A DNA stretch of 64,000 bases, taken from positions 6,986,102 to 7,050,101 of the forward strand of contig NC_072465.1 in assembly GCF_027596085.1 (NCBI RefSeq). The letters run 5' to 3'. Source of the DNA: Anoplopoma fimbria (Eukaryota > Chordata > Actinopteri > Perciformes > Anoplopomatidae). Positions 27,111-36,710 of the stretch are shown here, one piece after another (positions within the stretch are counted from its first letter, which is position 1; every line of letters starts with the position of its first letter). A program made the position numbers and the translations under genes. Below the pieces are notes generated by a model. It did no database searches and was not told where the DNA came from. It worked only from the letters and a program-made list of their open reading frames with translations.

Positions 27111-28105
27111 CCCCACATTAAATTAATTCAAGAAAAAAAAAAGTTGTGACGGGTGTGATGGACTTTGGGTGTGTGTTGACTCAAACTAGCAGATTCCCAG
27201 CAGCTCCATCTTGACTGTCTGATAGGACTCCTCTCTTGGGGGTTGATGGCGACAGCAGTCTTGTCTCAACTGACCTTAAAATATCAACTCATTATCTACG
27301 GAAGATTTGCTCTGCTCCCTCTCCTCATTCTATCAAAACCCCTCAGTTCTCATCTGACATTGATTACGTGCTTGCTGTCTGACCTGAGGCAGCTCACTAG
27401 AAAACGTGATAAGCCTGGACAAAGTCTACTTCCAGCGTTTATCCCTCAGACTTTACGAACTCTAATCTTATTGAAATGTGTACAAGTATTTTCTCCTCAT
27501 ATCCTCAATACTGTGACTCAGACGGTGGCGTTCTCCCCGTCATAAAAGTTGTGCACGCTGCATGACGCCAAAGCAAAGCAATTAGGTCCCATGATTTACT
27601 CTACCTGCTTTAATAGGGAAGCGAGGGGCGAGTTCATGGTTGTGAACCTCGTTCCTCAGCTACCGGGTTAATCAGTTTGGAGCATGTGTTGAGCTCGACG
27701 CTGAGAGAAACATTCGGCTTTATGGGTGCAATTTAACTTTTTTCTTCACAGCGTGACGCGCTGCCATAACGATCAATAATAACAGACAGGGGAATGATAA
27801 TTAACGCGTTCTTTCCCTCATTAAAAAAAAAACCTGCATTTTTCTGTCCACACTTGTCGCTGCAACTGTGTTCCGCTGAAGTTGCTGCTCGGAGGCAAAC
27901 TGCAATCGCAAACAGCTCAAGCTAAAAAACTTAACACATCATGATGCATCAGGGGAAGTGCAGCCGGCTTGCCAAGGTAAGGACTACAAGGGCCTCTCAA
28001 AAAGCAATTAAGGGAGAGAGAGTCATAATATTGAATGGAGAAGGGGGTGCATTCCTCTGAGAGAGGCAGCAGCAGTAGACTGTGAAATTCATATTGACTG
28101 GAGAG

Positions 28106-28213
<108 letters not shown>

Positions 28214-28899
28214 AAGAAGGGGAGGCCAGCTCTTTTTTTTATTCCACTTTTCTTGTCAGCCAAAGAACAGCGGCTGTAGTCCGCTGCTTTCAAATACATT
28301 TCTTGTTAGTTCAGCCATCCAAATGATGCACCTATGCAAGAGCATGTGACGAGTCTGCTCACAGAAAAAAAGAAAAAAAAAGCACAGCTCTCTGAAAACA
28401 ACGCAGCGTTTGTGTAGTGGTCTGACTAAAAGGATATTTGGAAAATTAACACAAAAAAACAAAACTGCTGAGCTCTGGATGTGCGTTCACTGATGTGGTA
28501 AATCCCACTTGATTAAAGCAGGAAAAACGCCTTCGACAATGAACTGTGCCAGTCCACTTAATTAAGTCAACTTGTACTAGGGAGCGCTGGGAAATAGAAA
28601 GCAAAACAAACAGGGGTGCTGCTGCTCGCTCGCCCGTCCGCCCGCCCTCCCTCGCCTTCTCTCTCTCTCTCTCTCTGGATGCTAATCAAAAGGCTTGATC
28701 TCCGAGCAGGACAGGCCTCGGGGACGTCGCTCTGCTTGGCTGATCCTGGCAATTTGCTCTTGATAATACCGTCCCCTCACTCTGCGCCCCCACACACCCA
28801 CCCATCCACCTATCCCCTGGAACCCCGGCAACCCATCTCACCCAATCTTTGCGGCTATTGGAAACGCACAAACACAACCCCTACTAAAGCACACGTCTG

Positions 28900-29050
28900 C
28901 CTCACCAGGGGGAATAATCACATAATGGCCACAGAGTTATTACATGCTTCCTTATTATCCCGTCTCTCTTTGCGGCGCCAATTTAGGGATTCCACAATAA
29001 CGCTGATTGAAGATAAAGACGCCGCTTTTGATCGACAAAAACAATAATCA
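28900..29050. promoter_or_regulatory. Candidate intronic regulatory element (inferred)
   Basis: Unique-looking sequence with AATAATCACATAATGG, CCTTATTATCC, GATTGAAGATAAAG and TTTTGATCGACAAAAACAAT (a TCF/LEF-like TTTGATC beside a SOX-like ACAAT). It lies about 450-600 bases inside the intron after the first coding exon. Conservation is untested. Confidence 0.25.
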
Positions 29051-29242
29051 TGTATATTGTTTCAAATGGAGTGTGAACAAGAAACGGACGATATCTTCAC
29101 TATGGGCATCTGCTCAGGCTGCTGTTTGTGTTTTTTTAATTGCTTGTACAATATAAGCCAGTGGAAGCATCTGGTGGTTATTACAACGCCTGGAGGTTTG
29201 AGGAAGGGGCTGCAAATAAGAATTGCATGATTTGTTTGCGGT

Positions 29243-29284
29243 CTGCTGTGCGGTGTAAGGCGAGAGTCTTACACCGCACAGCAG
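29243..29284. other. Perfect 17-bp inverted repeat with an 8-base loop
   Basis: The left arm CTGCTGTGCGGTGTAAG (29243-29259) and the right arm CTTACACCGCACAGCAG (29268-29284) are exact reverse complements around the loop GCGAGAGT. Weaker outer pairing is possible between TTTGC at 29235 and GCAAA at 29295. It lies about 200 bases inside the intron from the first coding exon and would form a strong hairpin in either transcript. It is not a rho-independent terminator, which has no meaning in this genome. Origin unknown. Confidence 0.9.
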
Positions 29285-29487
29285 TTCTTCTTCTGCAAAA
29301 AAAAAACCTGGAGCACTTACCAAAGCCACAACCGCTCCATTTACAAAACTGTCAAGCCATCAGTCACACAATGAGCAAACACACAGCAGAGTTTTAAAAA
29401 ACGGCAAAGAATTTAAAGAGTCAGAACACCAGGAACGAGAGGCTGGTGGGAATAAAAAGAGCGGAGGATGAGGTTCAGGTTCCTTAC

Positions 29488-29605
29488 CTTTGAAGGAGAT
29501 GAAGACGCGAGGTGCGGCCAACGGGTCGTTGATCAACGGGTCCCCGAGAGCGAGGCCGGACAGTGCCAGGAGGGCGTGGACCGTCCACAGACCGTCCAGC
29601 TGCAT
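29488..29605 (-). CDS. sema3f: First coding exon of a class-3 semaphorin, SEMA3F-like (signal peptide and start of sema domain)
   Basis: Class-3 semaphorins are secreted guidance ligands that act through neuropilin/plexin receptors on axons, neural crest and vessels. Seen here: an ATG at 29605 (A at -3) opens 39 codons plus one base. Residues 1-7 are MQLDGLW, followed by a hydrophobic stretch (about residues 8-20, HALLALSGLALG) typical of a signal peptide, then a short linker and APRVFISFK. The exon ends at 29488 with AAAG before the donor GTAAGG. The split codon begins with G, as expected for Glu in the family's ...SFK-E junction after the leader exon. PRVxxSFK at this point fits SEMA3F better than the SYK or TYK versions of SEMA3A/3D. 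The start is supported by an in-frame TAG in the upstream exon (31758-31756) after splicing. The paralogue (3fa or 3fb, or another class-3 member) cannot be settled from 39 residues. No downstream exon was found in the window. Confidence 0.72.
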
Positions 29606-29671
29606 GGTCGACCAACCTCCAGCGGCACACCAAGAGTGTTTTAGAGTTCCTTTTTTTTTTTTTTTTAATCT
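29606..29671 (-). other. sema3f: 5' untranslated part of the first coding exon, with splice acceptor
   Basis: Read on the minus strand, a pyrimidine-rich tract TTTTTGTCCCTGCAG ends at 29672, giving a canonical acceptor, and the exon starts at 29671. The 66-base leader begins AGATT, runs through a stretch of 16 adenines (29666-29651) and ends with GGTCGACC before the ATG. The exonic A16 run is unusual so close to the start codon and may vary between individuals. No stop in the ATG frame lies within this segment. The stop that closes the frame is in the preceding exon. Confidence 0.65.
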
Positions 29672-30086
29672 CTGCAGGGACAAAAACAAACACGTGAGAA
29701 GAGAAGATGCGTTCCTCAACTCTCAGCTACAAACCCCCCCCCCCCAAAAACTGCCACAATAAGTTGTTTATTAATTTATGTGACTTGTCAAATGAATGGC
29801 TCCCAGGGGCCCCATGATCCCTGTGAGTTCTGGCGATGCAGCGCTGAGGTGTGGGGATTACACCCAGATCTCTTGGAGCTTCACAAAAAAAAAAACTAGT
29901 GGAGACGGGCCAAGCTTTTAGAGATGTGTGTGCGCTTCCATTTGGGAAGAATTATACTTGTTTTTTTTCAGAGTGTGTGTGTGTGACAAACTGATGGAAA
30001 GAGCACGCCGACTCAAGTGAGAGAAGCTTTTTCTTCTTCTGCTCCTCTCCACGTACCCTAAACACATTCCTACGTCATGACACCAT

Positions 30087-30088
<2 letters not shown>

Positions 30089-30147
<59 letters not shown>
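30089..30147 (+). repeat. (GT)n microsatellite
   Basis: About 29 perfect GT units within the intron between the leader and first coding exons. Confidence 0.95.
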
Positions 30148-30150
<3 letters not shown>

Positions 30151-30511
30151 CTCTGTAATTATAGCTTCACCTAACAGCGGGTTGTACCACGACCTCATGC
30201 TTAATAGAGAAAGAGACGTTGTGATTGGTGCAATCTAAAATAAAAGATTAACTCCTTGATAAAAGGGGTTACAAATGATGACAGGCTCAAAAGCTAACTG
30301 GAACAGTTTAACAAGTCTTCCAAACAATGCAGCGGTGGTCATCAATGAAGTCTCCAGTTAATGAATGATAAGATGCCACAATGATCCACACATCTGTCAC
30401 AAATCATCAGAAAAGACTCGTCTAACAGGCCACCTCTGGCCCTTGCCCATCCTCCATCAAATCCACTCTAGGTCCATGTAATCATCTCTACCATGTTGCC
30501 ACTTGTCTGCA

Positions 30512-30528
30512 TTTTTTTTTTTTTTTTT
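30512..30528 (+). repeat. Poly-T tract (17 bases)
   Basis: A homopolymer within the 2-kb intron. No retroposon body is recognised beside it. Confidence 0.85.
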
Positions 30529-31634
30529 ACCACGCTCTACTCCCCAAACAGCAACCTGACCTCACTGATTGGACACAAAGCTCTTCATTGCATGTTCCGG
30601 CAACAAACACTGGACATTTGGAGACGGGTCTCCATCTCAAACACACCTTTAGGAGACGTCAGCAGAGCCAAAGGGTCCTCAGACCGGTCGGCTGAGGTGG
30701 ATTTATGAGCATCACCCCAGCTGTTTAAACCTCGGCTGTTTACTGACAATTTGTTAACCGTCCAGCTGTTTATTCTGAGACAGAGGCCAAGTCCTTCACA
30801 CTAGCAGATTAAATCAAACACTGGAATTGCCCGCAAATGACACAGATGAGACAAAGAGACTCAGAGTCCACTCACTTGAAACACATCTCCAGGCATTTTG
30901 AGTCGTAAAAATGAATACATTAATTCAAGTTTGCAAAAGGGACGTTTATGGAGAATCATTTAAATCTATCGCTCTAGTCCAAACTGCTTCATACCTACAC
31001 ACAAGGTTTCACAGCTTCTACTGATGCTGTAAGCTTCTTTATTGTTTGTGTCTGCAAGTTATTAACTGTCACATTTTGGGTGAATCTAATGCAACTATTT
31101 AACCTCTAGTGAAAGACAAAAACCTCCATGTGAATCCTTCTGGTTCATTCAGAGGACAATAAATATTAGCTTAAAAAAAAAAAAATCACATTTCATAACA
31201 GTTAGACAAATAAAAAAAAGCCTCCACCCCCTGAATGAATGCTGAAATAAAGACAATGAAAACAACATCCAGCTGTGTTGGTATATTCCCGTCACTATGT
31301 TCTTCAGCAGTGAAAAGAAATGGAGAAAAAAAGGGTTGAGTGTTGCTGAATGATATAGAGTGTAATCTGTGTGTGATAGACTGCCAGCCTTGGCCACACA
31401 TGGACGACAGAACTGTAAACAGTCTGGTGTGGTATTAGAGCGCACGGTAAACTGAATAGCAATTCAATAAACAGTAATAATGATTCATGTTAGAATCAAG
31501 GCTGTGAGAGATTTTTATTTTTATTTGGTGTTTCTATTCATACGAGAAATAAGAGAAAACAAATCGTTTGGTCATGCTGCAAATAAAACAATAAGAAATA
31601 ATAAGAAATAAAAGCGCGCAGTTGCAGACAGGTG

Positions 31635-31637
<3 letters not shown>

Positions 31638-31669
<32 letters not shown>
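31638..31669 (+). repeat. Poly-T tract (32 bases)
   Basis: A homopolymer about 70 bases inside the intron from the leader-exon donor. In transcript sense it is A32, close to the 5' splice site. No retroposon body is recognised beside it. Confidence 0.9.
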
Positions 31670-31675
<6 letters not shown>

Positions 31676-31872
31676 CATCAATAATAAAACAGGCTAAATA
31701 GAAAATAATACGCAAAAAGCAACAGCACAATCCGGCTTACCTTGTTGTTAGAGCTCTACGGATATAACTTCAGATCCAACCATTCAAGTCATTGAACAAA
31801 AAAAACAATTCCAACAGATCGGTCCCTTTCGTCTCCAAGTTGAAATGAACAATAACAATAGAAAATCCGAGT

Positions 31873-31898
31873 GCTGCTGCTGCTGCTGCTGCTGCTGG
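31873..31898 (+). repeat. (CTG)n / (CAG)n trinucleotide repeat
   Basis: About 8.5 GCT units, reading (CAG)n in the semaphorin leader exon. Potentially length-polymorphic in the 5'UTR. Confidence 0.85.
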
Positions 31899-31977
31899 AC
31901 AGTCCCTGCTCAGGAGGGTGAGCTTGTACCTGTGCACACTGCGTGGCCCCCGGAGTTTGTCAGAGCACAATAAGAGA

Positions 31978-31982
<5 letters not shown>

Positions 31983-32028
<46 letters not shown>

Positions 32029-32057
32029 AGAGAGAGAGAGAGAATTTTTTTTTTTTT
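31983..32057 (+). repeat. A43 tract, (AG)n run and T13 tract beside the promoter
   Basis: A run of 43 adenines is followed directly by about nine AG units and, after AA, 13 thymines. It separates the CpG-rich block from the 3' part of the leader exon. In the sense of the gene it reads A13, (CT)n, T43. Such tracts exclude nucleosomes and are common assembly error points. Confidence 0.9.
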
Positions 32058-32249
32058 CTCTAGTTCAATCTTGCGCGAGACCGCGAGGCGAGGAGATATC
32101 GTCGTCGCACGAGCACAATCAACATCTCGTGTGGGGGGGGGTGGTGGTGTGTGTGTGGGGGGGCAGTTGGAAACAAAGTCCCTGCGGTGTAGAGAGGTCC
32201 AGGCACGCAGCGTGTGCTCCTCTGGAAAGTTGGGCGCTCCTGACTGAAG

Positions 32250-32281
32250 GGAGGAGGAGGAGGAGGAGGAGGAGGAGGAGG
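32250..32281 (+). repeat. (GGA)n polypurine repeat in promoter
   Basis: Ten or so GGA units at the edge of the CpG-rich block. They read (TCC)n on the coding strand of the semaphorin gene. GGA repeats can form G-rich tetrad or triplex structures. Confidence 0.9.
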
Positions 32282-32426
32282 CAGGGCGCTAGCAGGTGGA
32301 TGCGGAGGGCCCCGCCGCTCCGCTTAAACACACCCACAGGGCGGGCAGCGCCGAGCCGAGCCGCCCATCAGCCAGCGGGGAGGAGACGGGGTTTACTGGC
32401 GCGTTGCACCGCGGCGTGCTGTCACA

Positions 32427-32463
32427 GGAGGAGGAGGAGGAGGAGGAGGAGGAAGAGGAGGGA
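32427..32463 (+). repeat. Second (GGA)n polypurine repeat in promoter
   Basis: GGA units with one GGAAGA interruption, about 150 bases upstream of the first array in gene orientation. The two arrays bracket the most CpG-dense DNA. Confidence 0.9.
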
Positions 32464-32519
32464 AGGAACGGATCATCCGTCTTCTTCTGCGCAAAAGATG
32501 ATATTCTTTATTACATAGA

Positions 32520-34080
32520 GTGCAAAAAAAAAAAGTTGCAAAATTGTGGAACAACTTTATAATAAGGTGCTCTTTATTTGTTTATAAAGGTGTAGCTAAT
32601 CAATGGTTAATAATTCATTGTCTTTATAAATTAGTTACAGAAACTTATTTACAGGGCGAAAGTTTAGGTTGCCAAGTTGTGAAAACCCCCATTAGTATGT
32701 TAGTAGTTATGCAGTTAGAAATGTTGGTTATCTATCCTCACATTATTCATTCACATGGAGAATGCAGTCACAAATGGAATAGCTCATTAATAATCGTTTG
32801 AATCTTGATGTATTTAGTTGATGACAGCCCTTTTGCTGAAATAAGTGCTCAATGGTCAGAAACATTTAAAGGAAATTTCCATAAAACTGACAGCCCAAAA
32901 GTTGTTCTTATTCCTGAGTTATAACTGATATATTGAGGTATTATTGAATTATTTAAATACCCCTATGTATAAATATTTAAATATTACACTTAGGGGCACA
33001 TTTTTAAATCCCTTCATCAGTTGCAGGTTGTTTGTGAGGTTTTACTGAGCGGATGCAGTAGTTTCACAACATGACATTTAAACCTGCATTTCCTGTTTTT
33101 TGGGCTACGGACACAAGCTGTAAACACCTAAACACATTGATTTAGAGTCTTTCCGACCATAATGTTTTCCAAAACACTTGGTGGGGATTTTTGGGTTCGG
33201 GTTTACCTAATATTATGCCAATAAAACAGGTAAACTGAGGAGGAAGTAACATAATCCCTTTCACAAATGGAAGTAAAAATGGGGCTACTTTTATAATGAC
33301 TGGTTTCAGGCACTGATTAGACAGAGTCGGGTGATAATTCTCTGAGGTCGGCCAACGCGAGTGACACCATTCACATTACATATTATCATTTGAACTGTGA
33401 AATTAAAACTTATTGATTAAAGCAGGTTTAATGGCTGAATGGTGTTAAACTACACACTCAATGTGACATAACAACACAAGTCCTAAACTGTTTATGGAAA
33501 AAGAAAGAGAAGCATTAGTAGTTTATATACTTGTTATTAATGCGTATATTAAGTATCAGTTTTTTATGCTTTGATTCAAAATAATGAGAGAAAAAACAAT
33601 CAGCTGCTGTGTGAATGTATAGGCAGGTCTCCCATCCCTTCTACAGCGCTATGGTTGTGTCTCTCACAAAGGGGGCGTCTGCTTGCTTTGAATCAGTCGC
33701 CTGTATTTCCATCTTCCATCGCTGTGACAACCAGTGAGCTACCATCTGCCACCCACACATGAGGTGTGGAGGGAAAACGTTCAACAGGATTTGGCTTAAA
33801 GGGATGCCTGCATGTGTCCTTTTTCTCTCAATCAACAAGTGAGTAGCTTTAAAATAAATCCTTTTTTCTTTTACATGCCCACAAGTTCTCTTTTCCCTAC
33901 CTGAGTTATACTTTGAAAAGTGTGTATTATAAAGAAGATGAAATAACTTGAAAAGTTTAATTATACAAGTTTATGACAGCGTTACATTCATTTTACTCCT
34001 GTGAATATTTGACCTCCCGAGTCCATTTTGGCCACTTAGAGCACAGACAATGTAATGATTGCCGGGTCCACCTTATCATA
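32520..34080. other. Upstream flank without recognised genes
   Basis: AT-rich DNA. The segment 32535-32640 (ACTTTATAATAAGGTGC, then TTTATAAA-type motifs) resembles fish repeats with TTTATAA modules, but not closely enough to call. No exon seen. Confidence 0.4.
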
Positions 34081-34129
34081 AATTAAAAGTGTTATCTTAG
34101 TTATGTACCCATTGATTTGAAAAAAAAGG

Positions 34130-34400
34130 GTGAGTTATGTCATTCATTCGATGGTACACGGAAAAGTCGATTAAAATGCTTAATTTGCCCCTCTATTCAA
34201 ACACTGATTGGGCCCTTCAAAGCCGCCGAGTTAGCGCCTGTGAAAATTTTCTAAAGCTCATTGAGAAAATTAAACATTTTTTCCCGTTTTTAATCATATT
34301 CCATTCAGTGTCCTTTCACACCTGCATTATCTGCCCCTCATTCAATCTGGAGCTTTAAATTGCCCTGCGCTCAATTCACCGTGAAGCCCGTCTGGGAGTT
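34130..34400. promoter_or_regulatory. Candidate conserved upstream regulatory element (inferred)
   Basis: The most enhancer-like stretch by texture. It is repeat-free and has GTCGATTAAAATGCTTAATT, CTCTATTCAAA, a TCF/LEF-type TTCAAAG (34216-34222), TTTTTAATCATATTCC and GAGCTTTAAATTGC in close order. It lies about 1.8-2.1 kb upstream of the CpG-rich promoter. The 73-codon frame over it has no family likeness. Whether it is conserved across fish is unknown. Confidence 0.3.
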
Positions 34401-34715
34401 GGAGAGAAAGTCTCCGAGGTGTTCGCCTCAATGGGGGTCAAAAGAAGCTGTCCTGCTCAACTTTTCTTACACATAAAGTCATGACGATGGCACTGTAGCT
34501 TTTTCCTCTGCAATGTGGCCCAACAGAACGGTTCCTTTTTTAAAGTGACTTGGCAGAGGTCAAATAGAAAAGGATCAGTTTGATGTGTCCAAGTAGACTT
34601 CTTCCTCTTCAGGACAAGTTATCCATTCAGGAAGGACACGGCAGATTTAGTGAGAAGCCGGGCCTTCAGCTTCTGCAAAGCAACACATCACTCATCCGGT
34701 CCAATTTAATGAAAG

Positions 34716-34731
34716 AAAAAAAAAAAAAAAA
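34716..34731 (+). repeat. Poly-A tract (16 bases)
   Basis: A homopolymer preceded by GAAAG and followed by CAGCTGTCAG. Confidence 0.85.
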
Positions 34732-35423
34732 CAGCTGTCAGCTCTGATTGCCTTTAGTCGATCTTTTCTGCTTGATGGGACTCCAAGGTGAGCTGTCTAC
34801 ATTACCCAAGAGGACTTCTTGCTCCTAAGTGGGCCTTAACTGCAATACTTGCGATAAAATCTTGCCAGTGCAAGATACCAAGCCGCCGTTGACATCTATC
34901 CAAGTGGTGTATGAAGTTGTTTTAATGCGCTGCATTCCAGCTGAGGTGTGAACAGTGCTTTCTGTGGGGCTCTGCCTGCAGGGCATGAACAGATGCCAGG
35001 TGTCGTGTCAGCATTTGTGATTCTTACACGGTTCAAAAGATCATCCGTATCGCAATCCCACTTTCAATGTGTGTGGAGAGATGTGACACTCTGGTGCACG
35101 CTGCGTAGAGGCTGCTCCGTGTTTCTGCATTGTGTTGAAGCGTGCAAAGTTTCAGCTTCTATCTTGGGCTGGTGAGGTGATAAATGTGGTGACGAGATGT
35201 GGCTTTTTCTTCTTTTTCATCATCTATTCTTCTTAGTTCTATGGATACTGAAATATGTGTCAGAACATGTGGGCAAGTCGATTACTCAATACATATTACT
35301 CATTGGAAAAGTAGTTACATATATCACTTGTTACTTTGCTTTTGTTACTCACCCAAAGGTAACTTTAAACAATTCCAAAGCCTCCACGTCACATCTACTG
35401 CATTCAACACAGAAATAGAGAAA

Positions 35424-35898
35424 CTGCGATGGAAGAAATAATAAGGTCCTTTACTTCAGTAAAAGTAGCAATACACTAATGTAAAACTGTAGGCACTAAA
35501 GCCTCAGCAGATAAATTTACTTAAGGTATAATAAAACATCAATAGTCGTTATGCAAAAAAAAGGATTTTAGATATAGCCTATTATATTTTTTGATAATCA
35601 TAACTGCATTGATGTGCAGGTAGCCTTTTAATGATGTGGGTCAATGTGAAGCGTATTTCAAGTTCTTTTATACTTTTGGGTAGTTTTGCCATCATATATT
35701 ATAACCTTTTATAGCCTATGTTTTGCATGTAAATATATCTGAATCAGCAAAGTAACTACAGCTGTCAGATAAAAGTATTATATTACTCTCCTTGTGAAGC
35801 CCAAGTAGCCTATGAAGTAGGAGAAAAGTATCCAAATAAGGTATAAGTACCTCAAAAATTGTACTAAAGTATATTAGGCTACTTGAGTAATCCCTAGC
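35424..35898 (+). mobile_element. hAT-like non-autonomous element, copy 1 (ACTTxAGTAAAAGTA ends)
   Basis: The left end GCGATGGAAGAAATAATAAG plus GTCCTTTACTTCAGTAAAAG, and a right end with ATAAGTACCTCAAAAATTGT and ACTTGAGTAATCCC, match a very common teleost repeat whose consensus starts CAGTGGTGGAAGAAGTACTC. It has no ORF, a diverged AT-rich middle and inverted-repeat-like ends. It shares its end structure with 56250-56725. The hAT assignment is from memory of the family; target-site duplications are not resolvable. Confidence 0.6.
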
Positions 35899-36439
35899 TC
35901 ACACTAAACAGCTTTAGCCGTTTATTTTTTGGAGCCGCCCCACAAAAAGTCTTATCAGAGGCAAATCAATGTTGGTTCAGCGCTAGCACATCACCACTCA
36001 AGCGCTATATGTGAACTGTTCATCACAGATGCATCCCAGATATCTATAACACACTGACTGATCTGCAAAGGTGAAATAGTAAAGACTTGTGGAAACAGGT
36101 TTTTTATGAACATGAGTGCCATTGATAACATCGACAAACAGCGATCCGTCAACTTTGAAAACAGACCCTGTGGTTTAAAAAGCAGCCAACCTACAGTTAG
36201 GAAGTATTCCCTGACCTTCAATGGCTAACGTTAGCTTAGCCCCAGTGAGAACCCTAAGTTACTAGTGGCTAGCTGGCAGCCAAGTGAACACAACATGTAA
36301 AAAAGAAGATTTGTGTTTACCAGAAGGCACATTTTTCACTCTTGGTTACTTTTTTTGCTCATTACTAACTCAAGCAAAGTATCCTCATACAATAGATTGC
36401 ATGATATCTTAAGTAAGTCACTCCTTATTTTGTGCGTTT

Positions 36440-36710
36440 TCCTAAAAAAGCCTATGACACGTGTCATAGGCTCATTACATGCACACAGTCTTTTCAAAAT
36501 AAACTTCTGTCTTCACAGGAAACAACTTTGATAGGTTTAGGCAACACAACTACTTCATTAGGTTTAGAAACAGATCGTTGTTTGGGTTAAAACAACTACA
36601 GATGTTTCTTGACAAAAACTTCAATGTTGACTTCTCGTTTCACATGGGAAACGAACAGCCGTCTCCTGAGTGAAAGTCCTTGTGTTTGTTTTTAAAAGGC
36701 AGCCTTATCC
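36440..36710 (+). mobile_element. Teleost repeat with GGTTTAGGCAAC / GATCGTTGTTTGGGTTAAAA core
   Basis: Recognised landmarks in order: CTTCACAGGAAACAACTTTG, AGGTTTAGGCAACACAACTA, GGTTTAGAAACAGATCGTTG, TTTGGGTTAAAACAACTA, GAAACGAACAGCCGTCTCCT and AGTCCTTGTGTTTG. This is a common non-coding repeat of percomorph genomes, here diverged and without an ORF. Superfamily not assigned. Confidence 0.6.
36449..36472. other. 24-bp perfect palindrome centred on CACGTG
   Basis: The half-site AGCCTATGACAC is followed immediately by its exact reverse complement. The centre TGACACGTGTCA contains an E-box and resembles half-sites bound by T-box proteins. It lies at the edge of the repeat at 36440-36710 and may be a family feature rather than a genomic control site. 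Confidence 0.9.

Larger units (their letters stand above)
29672..31740 (-). other. sema3f: Intron between the leader exon and the first coding exon
   Basis: A 2.07-kb interval bounded on the minus strand by GTAAGCC at 31740 and TGCAG at 29672. It contains a C/A tract near 29727-29755, a (GT)n array at 30089-30147, T17 at 30512-30528 and T32 at 31638-31669. No coding exon or recognised repeat was seen. It may contain promoter-proximal regulatory sequence. Confidence 0.5.
31741..32240 (-). other. sema3f: Probable non-coding first exon of the semaphorin gene (5' end approximate)
   Basis: The 3' edge is well defined: minus-strand AACAACAAG is followed by GTAAGCC, a strong splice donor, with the boundary between 31741 and 31740. 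Joined to the acceptor at 29672, it places a TAG stop in frame with the semaphorin ATG, so the exon reads as 5'UTR. The 5' end is not determined. The CpG-rich block above 32.06 kb suggests transcription starts somewhere between about 31.95 and 32.35 kb. The interval contains, in transcript sense, a (CAG)n run (31873-31898), a T43 tract and a (CT)n run (31983-32043). If the start lies upstream of these, the mRNA leader carries them. If not, they lie in the promoter. Confidence 0.45.
32060..32470 (-). promoter_or_regulatory. sema3f: CpG-rich promoter region of the semaphorin gene
   Basis: This is the only CpG-dense block in the window. It includes GCGCGAGACCGCGAGGCG near 32074, CGTCGTCGCACGAG near 32100, GGGCCCCGCCGCTCCGC near 32308 and GCGCGTTGCACCGCGGCG near 32400. 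A GC box (GGGCGGG) lies near 32340. It sits directly upstream of the leader-exon donor in the orientation of the gene. No convincing TATA box was seen. Two GGA arrays flank its core. The assignment to the semaphorin gene follows from position. A divergent transcript on the plus strand is possible but unsupported. Confidence 0.55.

Noticed and set aside
28616..29047. 143-codon plus-strand frame
   Set aside because: Starts in (TC)n and Pro/Ser-rich low complexity and crosses a candidate regulatory stretch. No domain.
31918..32518. Frames of 109-129 codons across the promoter (Lys-, Arg- and Glu-rich)
   Set aside because: Encoded by the A43, AG and GGA repeats. Composition is simple repeat, and the region fits the semaphorin promoter and leader better.
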